A stretch of DNA of 64,000 nucleotides from JBBRHQ01 sp963815645 (GCA_963815645.1 CAWFHL010000001.1:1736001-1800000), one strand, 5' to 3'; shown: positions 49,733-58,550, counted from the stretch's first letter. Numbers and translations are program-made. The notes: generated by a model not told the origin, from the sequence alone.

Positions 49733-50779
49733 ATGAGTCCCAAGGCAGTAATCAATCCCGCGAGGACAGCGTTCGCCCTGGTGGCGGTCGCCGCGATCAC
49801 GCTCGGCGTGGCCGCCTGCGGAAGCAGCAGCAGCTCGACCAGCAGCACCGCTACGGCCGGCGGAAAGCTGAGCCAGCCGACCGACGCGACGCTCGTTCTG
49901 GACTTCATCCCCAACGGCGTCCACGCCGGCATCTACCGAGCGCTGGCCGACGGCGACTACAAGGCCAACAACATCAACCTCAAGGTGATCCAGCCGACAT
50001 CGACCGCCGACACGCTGCGCCTGATTGACGCCGGCAAGGCCGATTTCGGCATCGCCGACGGAATAGATGTCGCCAACCAGATCAGCGACGGTCGCGACGC
50101 CAAGGGGATCATGGCTCTGCTGGAGCGTCCCCCGGGCGGCCTGATCACGCTGAAGAAGGAAGGGATCACGAGCCCGAAGCAGCTCGAGGGCAAGACCGTC
50201 GGGATCACCGGTGTGCCCTCGGACACGGCGATCCTCAACACCGAGGTCTCGAACGCCGGCGGCAACCCCGACAACGTCAACGTGGTGACGATCGGGTTCA
50301 ACGGCGTCCAGAACCTCGAGAACGGAAAGGTCTCGGCCTTCACCGGCTTCGTCCCGGCGGACGGCGTCCAGGTCGAGAAGGACGGGTTCCCGATCACCGC
50401 GTTCCCGCTCGACAAGAACGGCGGACCGAGCTACCCGGGTCTGGTGATCTTCTCGACACAGAAAAAGATCGGAGAGAACCCGGCGCTGATGCGGGCCTTC
50501 GTCGACGCCACGCTGAAGGGCTACGAGGCGACGTTCAAGAGCCCCGACAAGAGCATCCAGGATCTGGTTGACCAGGTGCCCGGCACCGATCAGGCCCTGG
50601 CTGCGGCGACGCTGAAGGCGTACATGCCTCTGTTCAAGGGTGCTCCGGTGTATGGCGAATTCGTCACCAAGAACATCGAGGCCCTCTCGAAGTTCCTGGT
50701 CGACAACAAGCTCGCGGATGCGCCGATCTCACCGCAGCGCTACGGCACCAACCAATTCGTTCCCGGCGCCGGCGGTTGA
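49733..50779 (+). CDS. ABC substrate-binding lipoprotein (NMT1/THI5-like)
   Basis: This 348-residue lipoprotein has a signal peptide ending in the lipobox VAACGSS, a Ser/Thr linker, and a two-lobed binding protein: TLVLDFIPNGVHAGIYRALA, DFGIADGIDVANQISDGRD, ITSPKQLEGKTVGITGVPSD. The NMT1/THI5 group binds pyrimidine-like, sulfonate or nitrate ligands. AGGAG lies 7 nt before the ATG at 49733. It is the receptor for the ATPase and permease encoded 0.6 kb downstream. Confidence 0.9.
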   Translation: MSPKAVINPARTAFALVAVAAITLGVAACGSSSSSTSSTATAGGKLSQPTDATLVLDFIPNGVHAGIYRALADGDYKANNINLKVIQPTSTADTLRLIDAGKADFGIADGIDVANQISDGRDAKGIMALLERPPGGLITLKKEGITSPKQLEGKTVGITGVPSDTAILNTEVSNAGGNPDNVNVVTIGFNGVQNLENGKVSAFTGFVPADGVQVEKDGFPITAFPLDKNGGPSYPGLVIFSTQKKIGENPALMRAFVDATLKGYEATFKSPDKSIQDLVDQVPGTDQALAAATLKAYMPLFKGAPVYGEFVTKNIEALSKFLVDNKLADAPISPQRYGTNQFVPGAGG

Positions 50780-50806
50780 GCTGGTGAGGGAGGAGTCGGA
50801 CAGGCG

Positions 50807-51388
50807 GTGGTGATCTCGCGAAAGCGAGTGGACCACGGCAGGGCCGTGGCCATGGAGCTTTGTGCAGGTGACGAGCTCATGGTCACGGCCCCCGACGGGG
50901 GCCAGGGCGGCGACGTCAGCTTTGCCGGCTTCGATCAGGCCCTCACCCGCAACATCAACGGGTGGGACCGGTACGGCAAGCCGTGGCTGGTCCTCTGGGT
51001 GGAGGAGGGGATGAGCCTGGTCGACGGCGATGGGGAGCGGGTTCTCTCGGTTGGCCCAAGCCGCGGGCCCGGTCACATCGACATCACTTACGCGGGCTGC
51101 TGGAGCGGGATCTACTCCGATCGCCGTCCGGGCTGCCGGGAGCTGATCTCGGAGGCCCTCGGCATCGAGCGCCGCCAGCTGACCGGGATGCTCTCGTTCT
51201 TCCTCGCCGGGCGCGTAGATGGGGGTGTCTACAAAGGGTTCACCGAACCGGCGACGGTCAAGCCCGGCGACTTCGTCAGCTTCCGCTGCCTGCGGGAGGT
51301 CTCTGTCGCAGTCAGCGCCTGTCCGGACGACTCGATCCCCGGTTGGAACCCGGCGCGGCTCGATGCCAAGGTGATTCGTGATGGCTGA
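50807..51388 (+). CDS. DUF1989 (urea-carboxylase-associated) protein, second copy
   Basis: This 193-residue DUF1989 protein is strongly diverged from the copy at 48395. It contains QALTRNINGWDRYGKPWLVL, CWSGIYSDRRPGCRELI and VSVAVSACPDDSIPG. In carboxyguanidine deiminase two different DUF1989 subunits form the enzyme, so the two proteins here may pair. GGGAGGAG precedes the GTG at 50807, and the end overlaps the ATPase gene. Confidence 0.85.
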   Translation: MVISRKRVDHGRAVAMELCAGDELMVTAPDGGQGGDVSFAGFDQALTRNINGWDRYGKPWLVLWVEEGMSLVDGDGERVLSVGPSRGPGHIDITYAGCWSGIYSDRRPGCRELISEALGIERRQLTGMLSFFLAGRVDGGVYKGFTEPATVKPGDFVSFRCLREVSVAVSACPDDSIPGWNPARLDAKVIRDG

Positions 51389-52208
51389 GACCGGCCTGCA
51401 CAGCGGGGCGGGGGCGACGCCGAAGCTGCGCACCGAGGGGCTCCGCAAGACTTACCGGGGGCCTAACGGTGGCGGTTCGGTCCCGGCACTCGAGGACGTG
51501 GCGATAGACATCGCCGATGGGGAGTTCGTCTCGATCGTCGGTCCGTCGGGCTGCGGGAAGTCGACGCTCTTCAACCTGATAGCGGGGCTGATCCGCCCGA
51601 GCGGCGGCCGGATCCTGCTCGGCGGAGAGGTGCTCGACGACCTCCTAGGAGAGGTCGGGTACATGCTCCAGCGAGACCTCCTGATGCCCTGGCGGACAGT
51701 CCTCGACAACACGACACTCGGCCTCGAGCTGAACGGGGTTGGCCGCCGGGAGGCGAGGAGCATGGCGCTGGCCGAGTTCAGCCGTTTCGGCCTGGAGGGA
51801 TTCGAGCGGCAGTGGCCGACCAAGCTCTCGGGTGGGATGCGTCAGCGTGCCGCGCTTCTTCGGACGTTCCTGGCCGGGCGAGATTTGATGTTGCTCGATG
51901 AGCCTTTCGGGGCCCTCGACGCGCTGACCCGCCGCCAGATGCAGGAGTGGCTGTTGAGGATCTGGCAGGAGGACCGCAAGACGATTCTCTTCGTCACCCA
52001 CGACGTCGAGGAGGCGGTCTTCCTATCCGACCGCGTCTACGTGATGTCGGGGCGCCCCGGGAAGATCATCCTCAGCCTCGACGTTGAGCTTCCGCGGCCG
52101 CGCAGGCAGGAGATGACCGCCACGACCGGGTTCCTGGCGCTCAAACAGCAACTCCTGGAGCCGCTGGAGGAGGCGATCCGCGTCGTCGAGGACGAGAAGT
52201 CGGCCTGA
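51381..52208 (+). CDS. ABC transporter ATPase (nitrate/taurine/pyrimidine type)
   Basis: This 275-residue ATPase has Walker A VGPSGCGKSTLFNLI, signature KLSGGMRQRAALLR, Walker B LMLLDEPFGALDALT and the switch His in FVTHDVEEAVFL. It belongs to the SsuB/TauB/ThiZ group. It overlaps the second DUF1989 gene by 8 nt and is followed after 2 nt by the permease. Confidence 0.92.
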   Translation: MAETGLHSGAGATPKLRTEGLRKTYRGPNGGGSVPALEDVAIDIADGEFVSIVGPSGCGKSTLFNLIAGLIRPSGGRILLGGEVLDDLLGEVGYMLQRDLLMPWRTVLDNTTLGLELNGVGRREARSMALAEFSRFGLEGFERQWPTKLSGGMRQRAALLRTFLAGRDLMLLDEPFGALDALTRRQMQEWLLRIWQEDRKTILFVTHDVEEAVFLSDRVYVMSGRPGKIILSLDVELPRPRRQEMTATTGFLALKQQLLEPLEEAIRVVEDEKSA

Positions 52209-52210
52209 TC

Positions 52211-53092
52211 ATGGCGACGGCCCAGGGCACACTTCGCGGACGGCTGCGAACCCGGTTCGGGGTTCGCGAGGAGCGCGGTTCCCGCCTGCGCAGGATCGCG
52301 ATCCGGCTAGGCCCGCCAATCCTGTTCGCGATCTTCGTACTCGTCGTGTGGCAGCTCTACGTCGTCGTCAATGATGTCCGCGAGTCGACGCTGCCGACGC
52401 CGGTCGAGGTCGGCAAGGCGCTCGGGGAGAACCGCCAGCTGCTGATCGACAACGCCAGGGTGACGATCAAGGAGATCCTCATCGGGTATTCGGCGGCGAT
52501 CCTCCTCGGCGTGGGGCTCGCGGTGCTGATCCGGTCGTCGCGAATGATCGAACGAGCGATATACCCGTGGCTGGTTGTGTCGCAGATGGTCCCGATCCCA
52601 GCGATCGCGCCGATCATCGTTATCTGGACCGGGTTCGACCTGCGCCCTAAGGTGATCGTGATCGCTCTGGTCAGTTTCTTCCCGATTGCGGTCAACACGA
52701 TCGACGGCCTGCGGGCGGCGGAGCCGGAGCTGCTCAACCTGCTGAAGACCCTGAGAGCCGGTCGCTGGCAGCGGTTCAAGAAGGCGCAGCTCCCGGCGGC
52801 GCTACCTTTCGTCTTCTCTGGGCTGAAAGTTGGCGCGGCGTTCAGCGTGATCGGCGCGGTCTTCGCCGAGTGGGTCGGTGCCTCGGAGGGCCTCGGCTAC
52901 CTGATCCTGATACTCAACAATCAGACCGCGACTGCGGAGATGTTCGCGGCGATCGTGGTTCTTGCCGTTATCGGGATCCTCCTTTTCCTGCTGGTCTCGC
53001 TTGTCGAGCGCCTGACGCTTCCCTGGTACTACGAGGGACGCCGCGACGAGGGCGAGGGGCTGGAGCTGGAGCTGGAGGCCGGCCCGGGTTGA
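52211..53092 (+). CDS. ABC transporter permease (SsuC/TauC/ThiX-like)
   Basis: This 293-residue permease has six membrane helices and the EAA-type coupling loop (TLRAGRWQRFKKAQLPAALP). It completes the importer with the NMT1-like receptor and ATPase. Its stop is overlapped by the TTG start of the next amidohydrolase. Confidence 0.92.
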   Translation: MATAQGTLRGRLRTRFGVREERGSRLRRIAIRLGPPILFAIFVLVVWQLYVVVNDVRESTLPTPVEVGKALGENRQLLIDNARVTIKEILIGYSAAILLGVGLAVLIRSSRMIERAIYPWLVVSQMVPIPAIAPIIVIWTGFDLRPKVIVIALVSFFPIAVNTIDGLRAAEPELLNLLKTLRAGRWQRFKKAQLPAALPFVFSGLKVGAAFSVIGAVFAEWVGASEGLGYLILILNNQTATAEMFAAIVVLAVIGILLFLLVSLVERLTLPWYYEGRRDEGEGLELELEAGPG

Positions 53093-54483
53093 ACCACGAT
53101 GCGCCCATCATCGTGCGCGGAGCCTGGGCCCTGACGATGGATCCAGGGCACGGCCCGGTGCGCGACGGAGCGGTCCTGATCGGTACCGACGGATCGATCG
53201 CCGAAGTCGGCGCGGCGGAGAACCTGATCGCCGCGCACGAGGATCTTCAGGTTGTCGGCGACGGCAGCGGCATCCTGCTGCCGGGCCTCGTCAACGCCCA
53301 CACCCACCTGACCGAGTGCCTGATTCCGGGAATGGCAGAGACCGCGAATCTCTTCGAGTGGTTCGAGCGGGTCGTCAACCCCAGCGGCAGGGTGATTACC
53401 CGGGAGGACATGCGGGTCGGAACCCGCCTCAAGGCCGCCGAGATGCTGCTCTCGGGGATCACCACGGTCAACGACATGTCCTGCCACCGCAACATCGGCG
53501 AGCTTGTCTCGCTCGGCGCAGTCGACGGGCTCGCCGAGATGGGCATGCGGGGTGTCGCCTCATTCGGAGCCGAGGACGCATACGACGGCGCACCGGGGCC
53601 AGACCGGTTCATGGACGAGCACGAGGCGCTGGCGAGCAGGGTTGCCGCAGAGGAGCTGATCGGCTTCCGGGCAGGGATCGGCACGGTTCTGGGGCTGACC
53701 GACGCCCTCTTCGAGCTCACAGTGAGCGCCTGCGAGGAACACGGTTGGGCGGTTCACACTCACCTCGCCGAGGTGCGGGAGGAGGTCACCGAGGCGCGCC
53801 TGCGCTACGGGCATGGGACGATCGAACACTCGGGCCGGATGGGCCTGCTCGATCTGCCTGTCATCGCCGGCCACTGCATCTGGTGCACCGAGCGCGACAT
53901 CGGGCTACTCGCCAGCCGGGACGTGGCCGTCGCCCACAACCCCGTTGCGAACATGATCCTCGGCTCTGGAGTGTGTCCGCTGCCGAGGTTCGTTCGCGAG
54001 GGAATCCCGATCGGCCTCGGCACCGACGGCGCCGCTTCGAATGACAACCAGGACATGTTCGGTGTCCTGAAGTGCGCGGCTCTGCTGCAGAAGGTCGAGG
54101 CGCTAGATGCGTCGGCGATGACCGCCCCTGCGGTGCTGGAGATGGCGACGCTGGGCGGTGCGCAGGCGCTGGGACTGGAGCGTGAGATCGGGTCGCTGAG
54201 CGCCGGAAAGCGCGCCGATCTAGTTCTGCTGGACGGCAACACTCCCGAACTGGCGACCATTCACGACCCCTATCAGCAGGTCGTCTACTGCGCCACATCC
54301 CGCTGCGTGTCGGATGTCTGGGTCGACGGGAAGCGAAGGGTCAGGGGCGGCAAGGTCACCGGAGCCGACCTGCGAGCCCTCGCCACCGAGGCCCGTGGGG
54401 CGGCGATCGATCTGGTTCGTCGCGCCGGGCTCGGCTCGGAGTCTGTCTACGCCGGGCCCGGCCGGATCGGGAGCAAGGTCTGA
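53089..54483 (+). CDS. TRZ/ATZ-type amidohydrolase (deaminase-like)
   Basis: This 464-residue mononuclear-metal amidohydrolase has LVNAHTHLTECLIPG (HxH), VHTHLAEVREEV, IAGHCIWCTERD (His) and PIGLGTDGAASNDNQDMF (Asp). This set matches S-adenosylhomocysteine, 8-oxoguanine, hydroxyatrazine and SsnA-like deaminases/dechlorinases. It is likely to remove an amino group from an N-heterocycle, which would make it the entry enzyme for imported substrate. The TTG start overlaps the permease stop (TTGA), and longer upstream reading is only overlap. Confidence 0.87.
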   Translation: MNHDAPIIVRGAWALTMDPGHGPVRDGAVLIGTDGSIAEVGAAENLIAAHEDLQVVGDGSGILLPGLVNAHTHLTECLIPGMAETANLFEWFERVVNPSGRVITREDMRVGTRLKAAEMLLSGITTVNDMSCHRNIGELVSLGAVDGLAEMGMRGVASFGAEDAYDGAPGPDRFMDEHEALASRVAAEELIGFRAGIGTVLGLTDALFELTVSACEEHGWAVHTHLAEVREEVTEARLRYGHGTIEHSGRMGLLDLPVIAGHCIWCTERDIGLLASRDVAVAHNPVANMILGSGVCPLPRFVREGIPIGLGTDGAASNDNQDMFGVLKCAALLQKVEALDASAMTAPAVLEMATLGGAQALGLEREIGSLSAGKRADLVLLDGNTPELATIHDPYQQVVYCATSRCVSDVWVDGKRRVRGGKVTGADLRALATEARGAAIDLVRRAGLGSESVYAGPGRIGSKV

Positions 54484-54485
54484 CT

Positions 54486-56123
54486 GTGGGCGAATCGGTC
54501 GACGTCTGCGTGATCGGCGCCGGTCACAACGGCTTGGTCTGCGGCTGCTACCTCGCCAGGGCGGGGCTCGAGGTGCTCGTGGTCGAGTCCGCCCCCGAGC
54601 CCGGCGGCTGCATCGCGACGATCGAGCTGCCGGAGGGGCGCGGCCGCCTAGAGCTCGGCGCCTACGAGCACGGTGGGATTCGCGTCAGCGGCGTCGCCCG
54701 CGATCTCGAGCTTGAGACCCGCTTCGGGCTTCGTTTCCACGAACGCGACGAGCAGATCCTCTCGCCATGCGACGACGGCTCGGCGATTGCCTTCTGGAGT
54801 TCCCTGGATCGCACCGTTGACGGGCTGGCGGAGGTGGCCGGGGCGGCGGAGGCCGCACGCTACCGCCGCTTCGCGATGTGGGCGGGCGCCGCACTCGCGG
54901 TCCTGGGCCAGGCGGACGCGGGCCCCCCGCCAAGCCTGCGCGAGCTTGCCGCGCTGGCCGACGTCGCCCTGGGGGCCGAGGGCGAGCGCCTGATCCAGGC
55001 CCTGCTGGCGCCGGCGACCGCGCTCACCGAGGCGTCATTTGACGATGATCGCATCAGGGGCACCCTCGACCATTGGGCCGCCCACTCCCAAATGCCGCCC
55101 CAGACCCCTGGAACCGCGGCAGGCGCCCTATTCCTGGCGGCGGGGCATGGGTCTCCGGCGTCGCGGCCGGTCGGCGGATCGCGCGCGACCGTCGATTCGC
55201 TGGTCAGGTGCCTGGAGGGCTCCGGTGGGCGCCTACGCTGCTCTGCGCCGGCGCAGAGGATCGAGGTCGAAGCAGGCAGGGCATCGGCGGTGGTCGCCGG
55301 CGGCGAAAGGATCGCGGTCCGGCGCGCGGTCGTATCGGCGATAGACGCGCGCAGGGTCTTCCTGGGATTGATCGAGGAGGCCGACGTCCCAGCGTCCCTG
55401 CTCGAGGAGGTTCGCCGCATCCACGCCACCCAGCACAACGTCTCCGAGCTGAAGGTCGACGCGGTGATCTCGGCTCGGCCCGATCTGCCGGGGCCGGGGG
55501 GTTTCGAGCGGGCCCTGATGCTCTCGCCGAACAGCGGCTTCGACATCGCCGCGGCCTTCTCCCGGATCGCCTACGGGGAGCTGCCGCGGCGACCTCCGCT
55601 GATGATCGCCTTTCCCTCCGCTCTGGAGGACGGGTGGGCACGCGACGGCGAGGACGTCGTCTGGCTCTCGACCTTCGTTCCCTGGCGGACCAGCTCCGGT
55701 GAGTGGGACGATGCGAAGCTGGAGGAGGCGGCCGATCTCGCCTGGGCAACCGCGGAGGGCGCCCTCGGCGTGAGGCTCCAGGCCCGCGAGCGGGTCCTCA
55801 CTGGCCCGGGTGAGTGGGTTGCCCGCCACGGTAACGTCGCCGCCAACCCCAACCACATCGAGATGAGCATCGACCAGTTGATGGGCATGCGCCCGTCCCC
55901 GAGCCTCTCCGGCTACGCCACGCCGATCGGCGGCCTCTTTCTGAGCGGCGCCGGCACGCATCCCGGCGGCGGGGTCACCGGGATGCCCGGTCGCAACGCG
56001 GCCGCGGTTGCCCTGGCCGATCTCGGGATGCGAGGGAAATCGCGCGGCGCACGGCTGCGCGCGCAGGCCGCCCTGCTGCGCGATGCCGCCCGCGCGGCGC
56101 GCTCGCTGCGGAGGGCGGCATGA
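54486..56123 (+). CDS. FAD-dependent oxidoreductase (phytoene-desaturase-like)
   Basis: This 545-residue flavoprotein has the dinucleotide-binding motif VCVIGAGHNGLVCGCYLARA with EPGGCIAT following. The C-terminal FAD contact is GLFLSGAGTHPGGGVTGMPG. The family includes carotenoid desaturases and amine oxidases. In this context a dehydrogenation of a reduced ring or amine seems more likely than carotenoid work, as no other carotenoid genes are seen. The GTG at 54486 follows the upstream stop by 2 nt. Its last codons overlap the methyltransferase start. Confidence 0.85.
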   Translation: MGESVDVCVIGAGHNGLVCGCYLARAGLEVLVVESAPEPGGCIATIELPEGRGRLELGAYEHGGIRVSGVARDLELETRFGLRFHERDEQILSPCDDGSAIAFWSSLDRTVDGLAEVAGAAEAARYRRFAMWAGAALAVLGQADAGPPPSLRELAALADVALGAEGERLIQALLAPATALTEASFDDDRIRGTLDHWAAHSQMPPQTPGTAAGALFLAAGHGSPASRPVGGSRATVDSLVRCLEGSGGRLRCSAPAQRIEVEAGRASAVVAGGERIAVRRAVVSAIDARRVFLGLIEEADVPASLLEEVRRIHATQHNVSELKVDAVISARPDLPGPGGFERALMLSPNSGFDIAAAFSRIAYGELPRRPPLMIAFPSALEDGWARDGEDVVWLSTFVPWRTSSGEWDDAKLEEAADLAWATAEGALGVRLQARERVLTGPGEWVARHGNVAANPNHIEMSIDQLMGMRPSPSLSGYATPIGGLFLSGAGTHPGGGVTGMPGRNAAAVALADLGMRGKSRGARLRAQAALLRDAARAARSLRRAA

Positions 56124-57121
56124 GCGCTCCCGGTCCCGCCGACCTGCTCGAGCCAATCACCGCCTACCAGCGCTCGGCGGTAATCGGCGCCGCAGTCGAG
56201 ACCGGAGTCGCCGACGCCCTTGCGGGCGGAGCCACGAGCGTTGCCGAGGTATCCGCCGCCTGCGGGACCGACGCCAGGGGAACCCTGGCGCTACTGGCGG
56301 CGATGGTGGCGACCGGGCTGGCGGAGGGCGACGAGGCCGAGTTCGCGCTCAGCCCGCTGGGGCGGTTCCTTGCCTCGGACCACCCTGAGAGCGTCAGCGG
56401 GATCGTTCGCAAGGAGTGGTTCTTCTACGAAGTCTGGGCGGGGCTGCCGCAGGCCGTCCGGGACGGACACGCGAGGATCCAACCGTGGCGCCGGCGGCTC
56501 AGCGAGGACCCGGAGACCTCCCTGGCCTTTCTCAGGGCGCTCGACGACCTCGCGCGGATGTTCGGCGGCGAGTTGCCCACGCTCGCCGGGTTGAGCGCGC
56601 TGAGCGGGTCGGGGCAGCTGCTCGACGTCGGGGGCGGCGCCGGATCACACTCGGCTGCGCTCGTTCACGCGTTCCCCGGATTGAAGGCAACCGTGCTGGA
56701 CCTTCCCGAGGTGGAAGCCTTGGTCCGCGACCTCCACCCCGAGCTGGGATTTCTCGCAGGGGACCTGGACCAGCCGCGCTTCGGCTGTCCGCCCGGGGGG
56801 CGTTGGAATTTCGTGCTGCTCGCCAACATCCTTCACGACCACCCCGCCGAGTCCTGCGCCCGCTACGTGCAGGAGGCCTCCCGCCTGCTCTCACCGGGCG
56901 GGACCCTGCTCATCTACGAGTGGGTGATCGACTCCGGTCGGGTGACGCCGCCCGAGGTAGCGCTGTTCACACCGATGATGCTGGTCGAAAACGAGGGAGG
57001 GTGGACCTGGAGCGAGGATGAGATTGGCTCCTGGATGAAGGACGCCGGATTGGCGGGAACCGAGCTTCGGCGGGGAGGCGGACCGATAGCGGTGCTCAGC
57101 GCGTCCAAGCCCCGTCGCTGA
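56120..57121 (+). CDS. O-methyltransferase (dimerising, COMT/ASMT-like)
   Basis: This 333-residue protein has an N-terminal winged-helix dimerisation domain (ITAYQRSAVIGAAVETGVAD). The C-terminal SAM domain has LLDVGGGAGSHSAALVHAFP, VTLL-type strand ATVLDLPEVEALV and the catalytic-region His in LLANILHDHPAESCARY. It methylates a hydroxyl, or in some relatives does related SAM chemistry, on a small aromatic or heterocycle. It overlaps the FAD gene by 4 nt and closes the cluster. Confidence 0.87.
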   Translation: MSAPGPADLLEPITAYQRSAVIGAAVETGVADALAGGATSVAEVSAACGTDARGTLALLAAMVATGLAEGDEAEFALSPLGRFLASDHPESVSGIVRKEWFFYEVWAGLPQAVRDGHARIQPWRRRLSEDPETSLAFLRALDDLARMFGGELPTLAGLSALSGSGQLLDVGGGAGSHSAALVHAFPGLKATVLDLPEVEALVRDLHPELGFLAGDLDQPRFGCPPGGRWNFVLLANILHDHPAESCARYVQEASRLLSPGGTLLIYEWVIDSGRVTPPEVALFTPMMLVENEGGWTWSEDEIGSWMKDAGLAGTELRRGGGPIAVLSASKPRR

Positions 57122-57175
57122 CGACGATCTCGGGGACGCCGGCGAAGTACCCGCGCGTCTTGCGCACGGTTGGCG

Positions 57176-57389
57176 ACAGGCTGGCCGTCGCCCTGTTGCG
57201 GTGATCTCCGTCGACCAGCTCGGAACCGGGCCGAGCGGACTCGCAATCGTCTTGATCGTCGCCCGGCTGGTTCTCGAACCGAAGCGCCTGCCCGATGTGG
57301 GCGCCTCGCTTGGTAAGGGCTTTCGAGGGTTCAGGGAAGCCCTCGAAGGGAAGGACGACGCCGAGCCTGACTCCAAGCACAACGAGTAA
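57176..57389 (+). pseudogene. mazF fragment joined to a TatA-like fragment
   Basis: Positions 57176-57251 are identical to 76 bases of the mazF fossil at 19793-19868 (VISVDQLGTGPSGLAIV). The frame then continues without a break as RLVLEPKRLPDVGASLGKGF, RGFREALEGKDDAEP, which is the amphipathic helix and tail of a TatA/TatE protein without its membrane helix. The join is a recombination product. An ATC/GTG-started 60-odd-residue peptide is possible but unproven. The rest of 57122-57565 holds no firm gene. A minus-strand 33-codon frame (57398-57499) with one hydrophobic stretch is the only other candidate. Confidence 0.6.
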
Positions 57390-57565
57390 ATACGCGGTCA
57401 GCGGGCAGGCGCTCCGAGCAGCTTGGCGCCAGCCGCCACCCCAAAGTAGGGGAGGATCTCGAAAACCGCTGCAGCTGCGGTGATCCATAGAGGGCTCATC
57501 GGGCAGCCCGCAGCTGGTCGGCTATGCGGCGGCCGTCTAGAATCTTGGCTCAGAAACCGCACCGG

Positions 57566-58435
57566 ATGGCCGAAGACCGAAACCTCTCCGCCTCTTACCT
57601 CTCGCTCAGGAACGAGGCCGAGCGCCTTGCCGGTGGTCCTGGAGACATCCCGCCACGCGCTGCGGCGTTGCACTCGATCTTCGTCGACTCCGGTGGCAAC
57701 CATGCCTTCCCGGAGGTCGCGCTGCACGGCGCGTTATGGGCTTTTGGCTTCTATGAGCGACGTGGCGTGGTCAGTCGAATGATCAGTCATCGCTACTTCT
57801 ACGATCGGGAGGAGCGCGCCCGTCGCGCCTACATGCTGTTCGAGTTCGCCCAGGGCTTCAAGGAGGCAAACCGCTCCGTTTTCATCGACACCTATACGAA
57901 CTACTTCTTCACCAAAGCTTACGGGGACGAGCCAGGCGCCGAACGGATACTGGCGCCCGAGCTGATCGAGGCACTCGGTCGCGTGCACCAGGCTGCCCGC
58001 TCCGGGCGGCGGCTCCGGCGGCGCGAGCGAGCCGATGTGTTTCGGACCTCTCTGCTGTTCGAACAGGAGAACACGGTGGGCCCGAAGGTGCGCGAGGAGG
58101 TGGCAAAGTTCGAGTGTCCGGTGCTAACCGCGATCGTGCTCAAGCCTGTGGTGCGATTCGGCTACTTCCCGAGGACCGCCTTCCTTTGGTTCCGCGACTT
58201 CGGTGACACAGATGAGCGGATCGAGAAGGCCATCCGGAGCTATGAACTGGCGGAACGCCAGGGCTGGGATCTGGTCAGTGGGACGATCCGTCTACAGGGC
58301 GTGCTGCCGCCCCGCTACTTTGCCGACCCGCTCGGCTACGTGGACGAGATGCGCACTGCTTCCGCCGCTCAACAGCACGCCGTCGTGACAGGGGCTGCAG
58401 CAGGCAGAGCAGCAGCGACGGTGGGTCGATCTTAA
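57566..58435 (+). CDS. Unrecognised 289-residue protein
   Basis: I do not recognise this family. The product is soluble, mostly helical and rich in aromatic residues. Notable segments are HSIFVDSGGNHAFPEVALHG, ALWAFGFYERRGVVSRM, FEFAQGFKEANRSVFIDTYT and FGYFPRTAFLWFRDFGDTDE. The His/Glu-rich N-terminal half could bind a metal or cofactor, but no standard motif fits. The ATG at 57566 starts the conserved-looking part. It stands alone between fossils and the lipase gene. Confidence 0.6.
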   Translation: MAEDRNLSASYLSLRNEAERLAGGPGDIPPRAAALHSIFVDSGGNHAFPEVALHGALWAFGFYERRGVVSRMISHRYFYDREERARRAYMLFEFAQGFKEANRSVFIDTYTNYFFTKAYGDEPGAERILAPELIEALGRVHQAARSGRRLRRRERADVFRTSLLFEQENTVGPKVREEVAKFECPVLTAIVLKPVVRFGYFPRTAFLWFRDFGDTDERIEKAIRSYELAERQGWDLVSGTIRLQGVLPPRYFADPLGYVDEMRTASAAQQHAVVTGAAAGRAAATVGRS

Positions 58436-58550
58436 GGCGGGCCGCCTTCGCCGACGAAGAGCGAGGCTTCCGGATGAAGCTGGTACGGGGGCGGGTCCCG
58501 CCGGGCGGATCCGGAATTTCTTTGCCGTCCATCGCGCTGTTGAAACGGCG

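Noticed and set aside
54486..56123. Carotenoid biosynthesis gene
   Set aside because: The phytoene-desaturase-like fold is shared by amine and ring dehydrogenases. No phytoene synthase or other carotenoid gene lies nearby.
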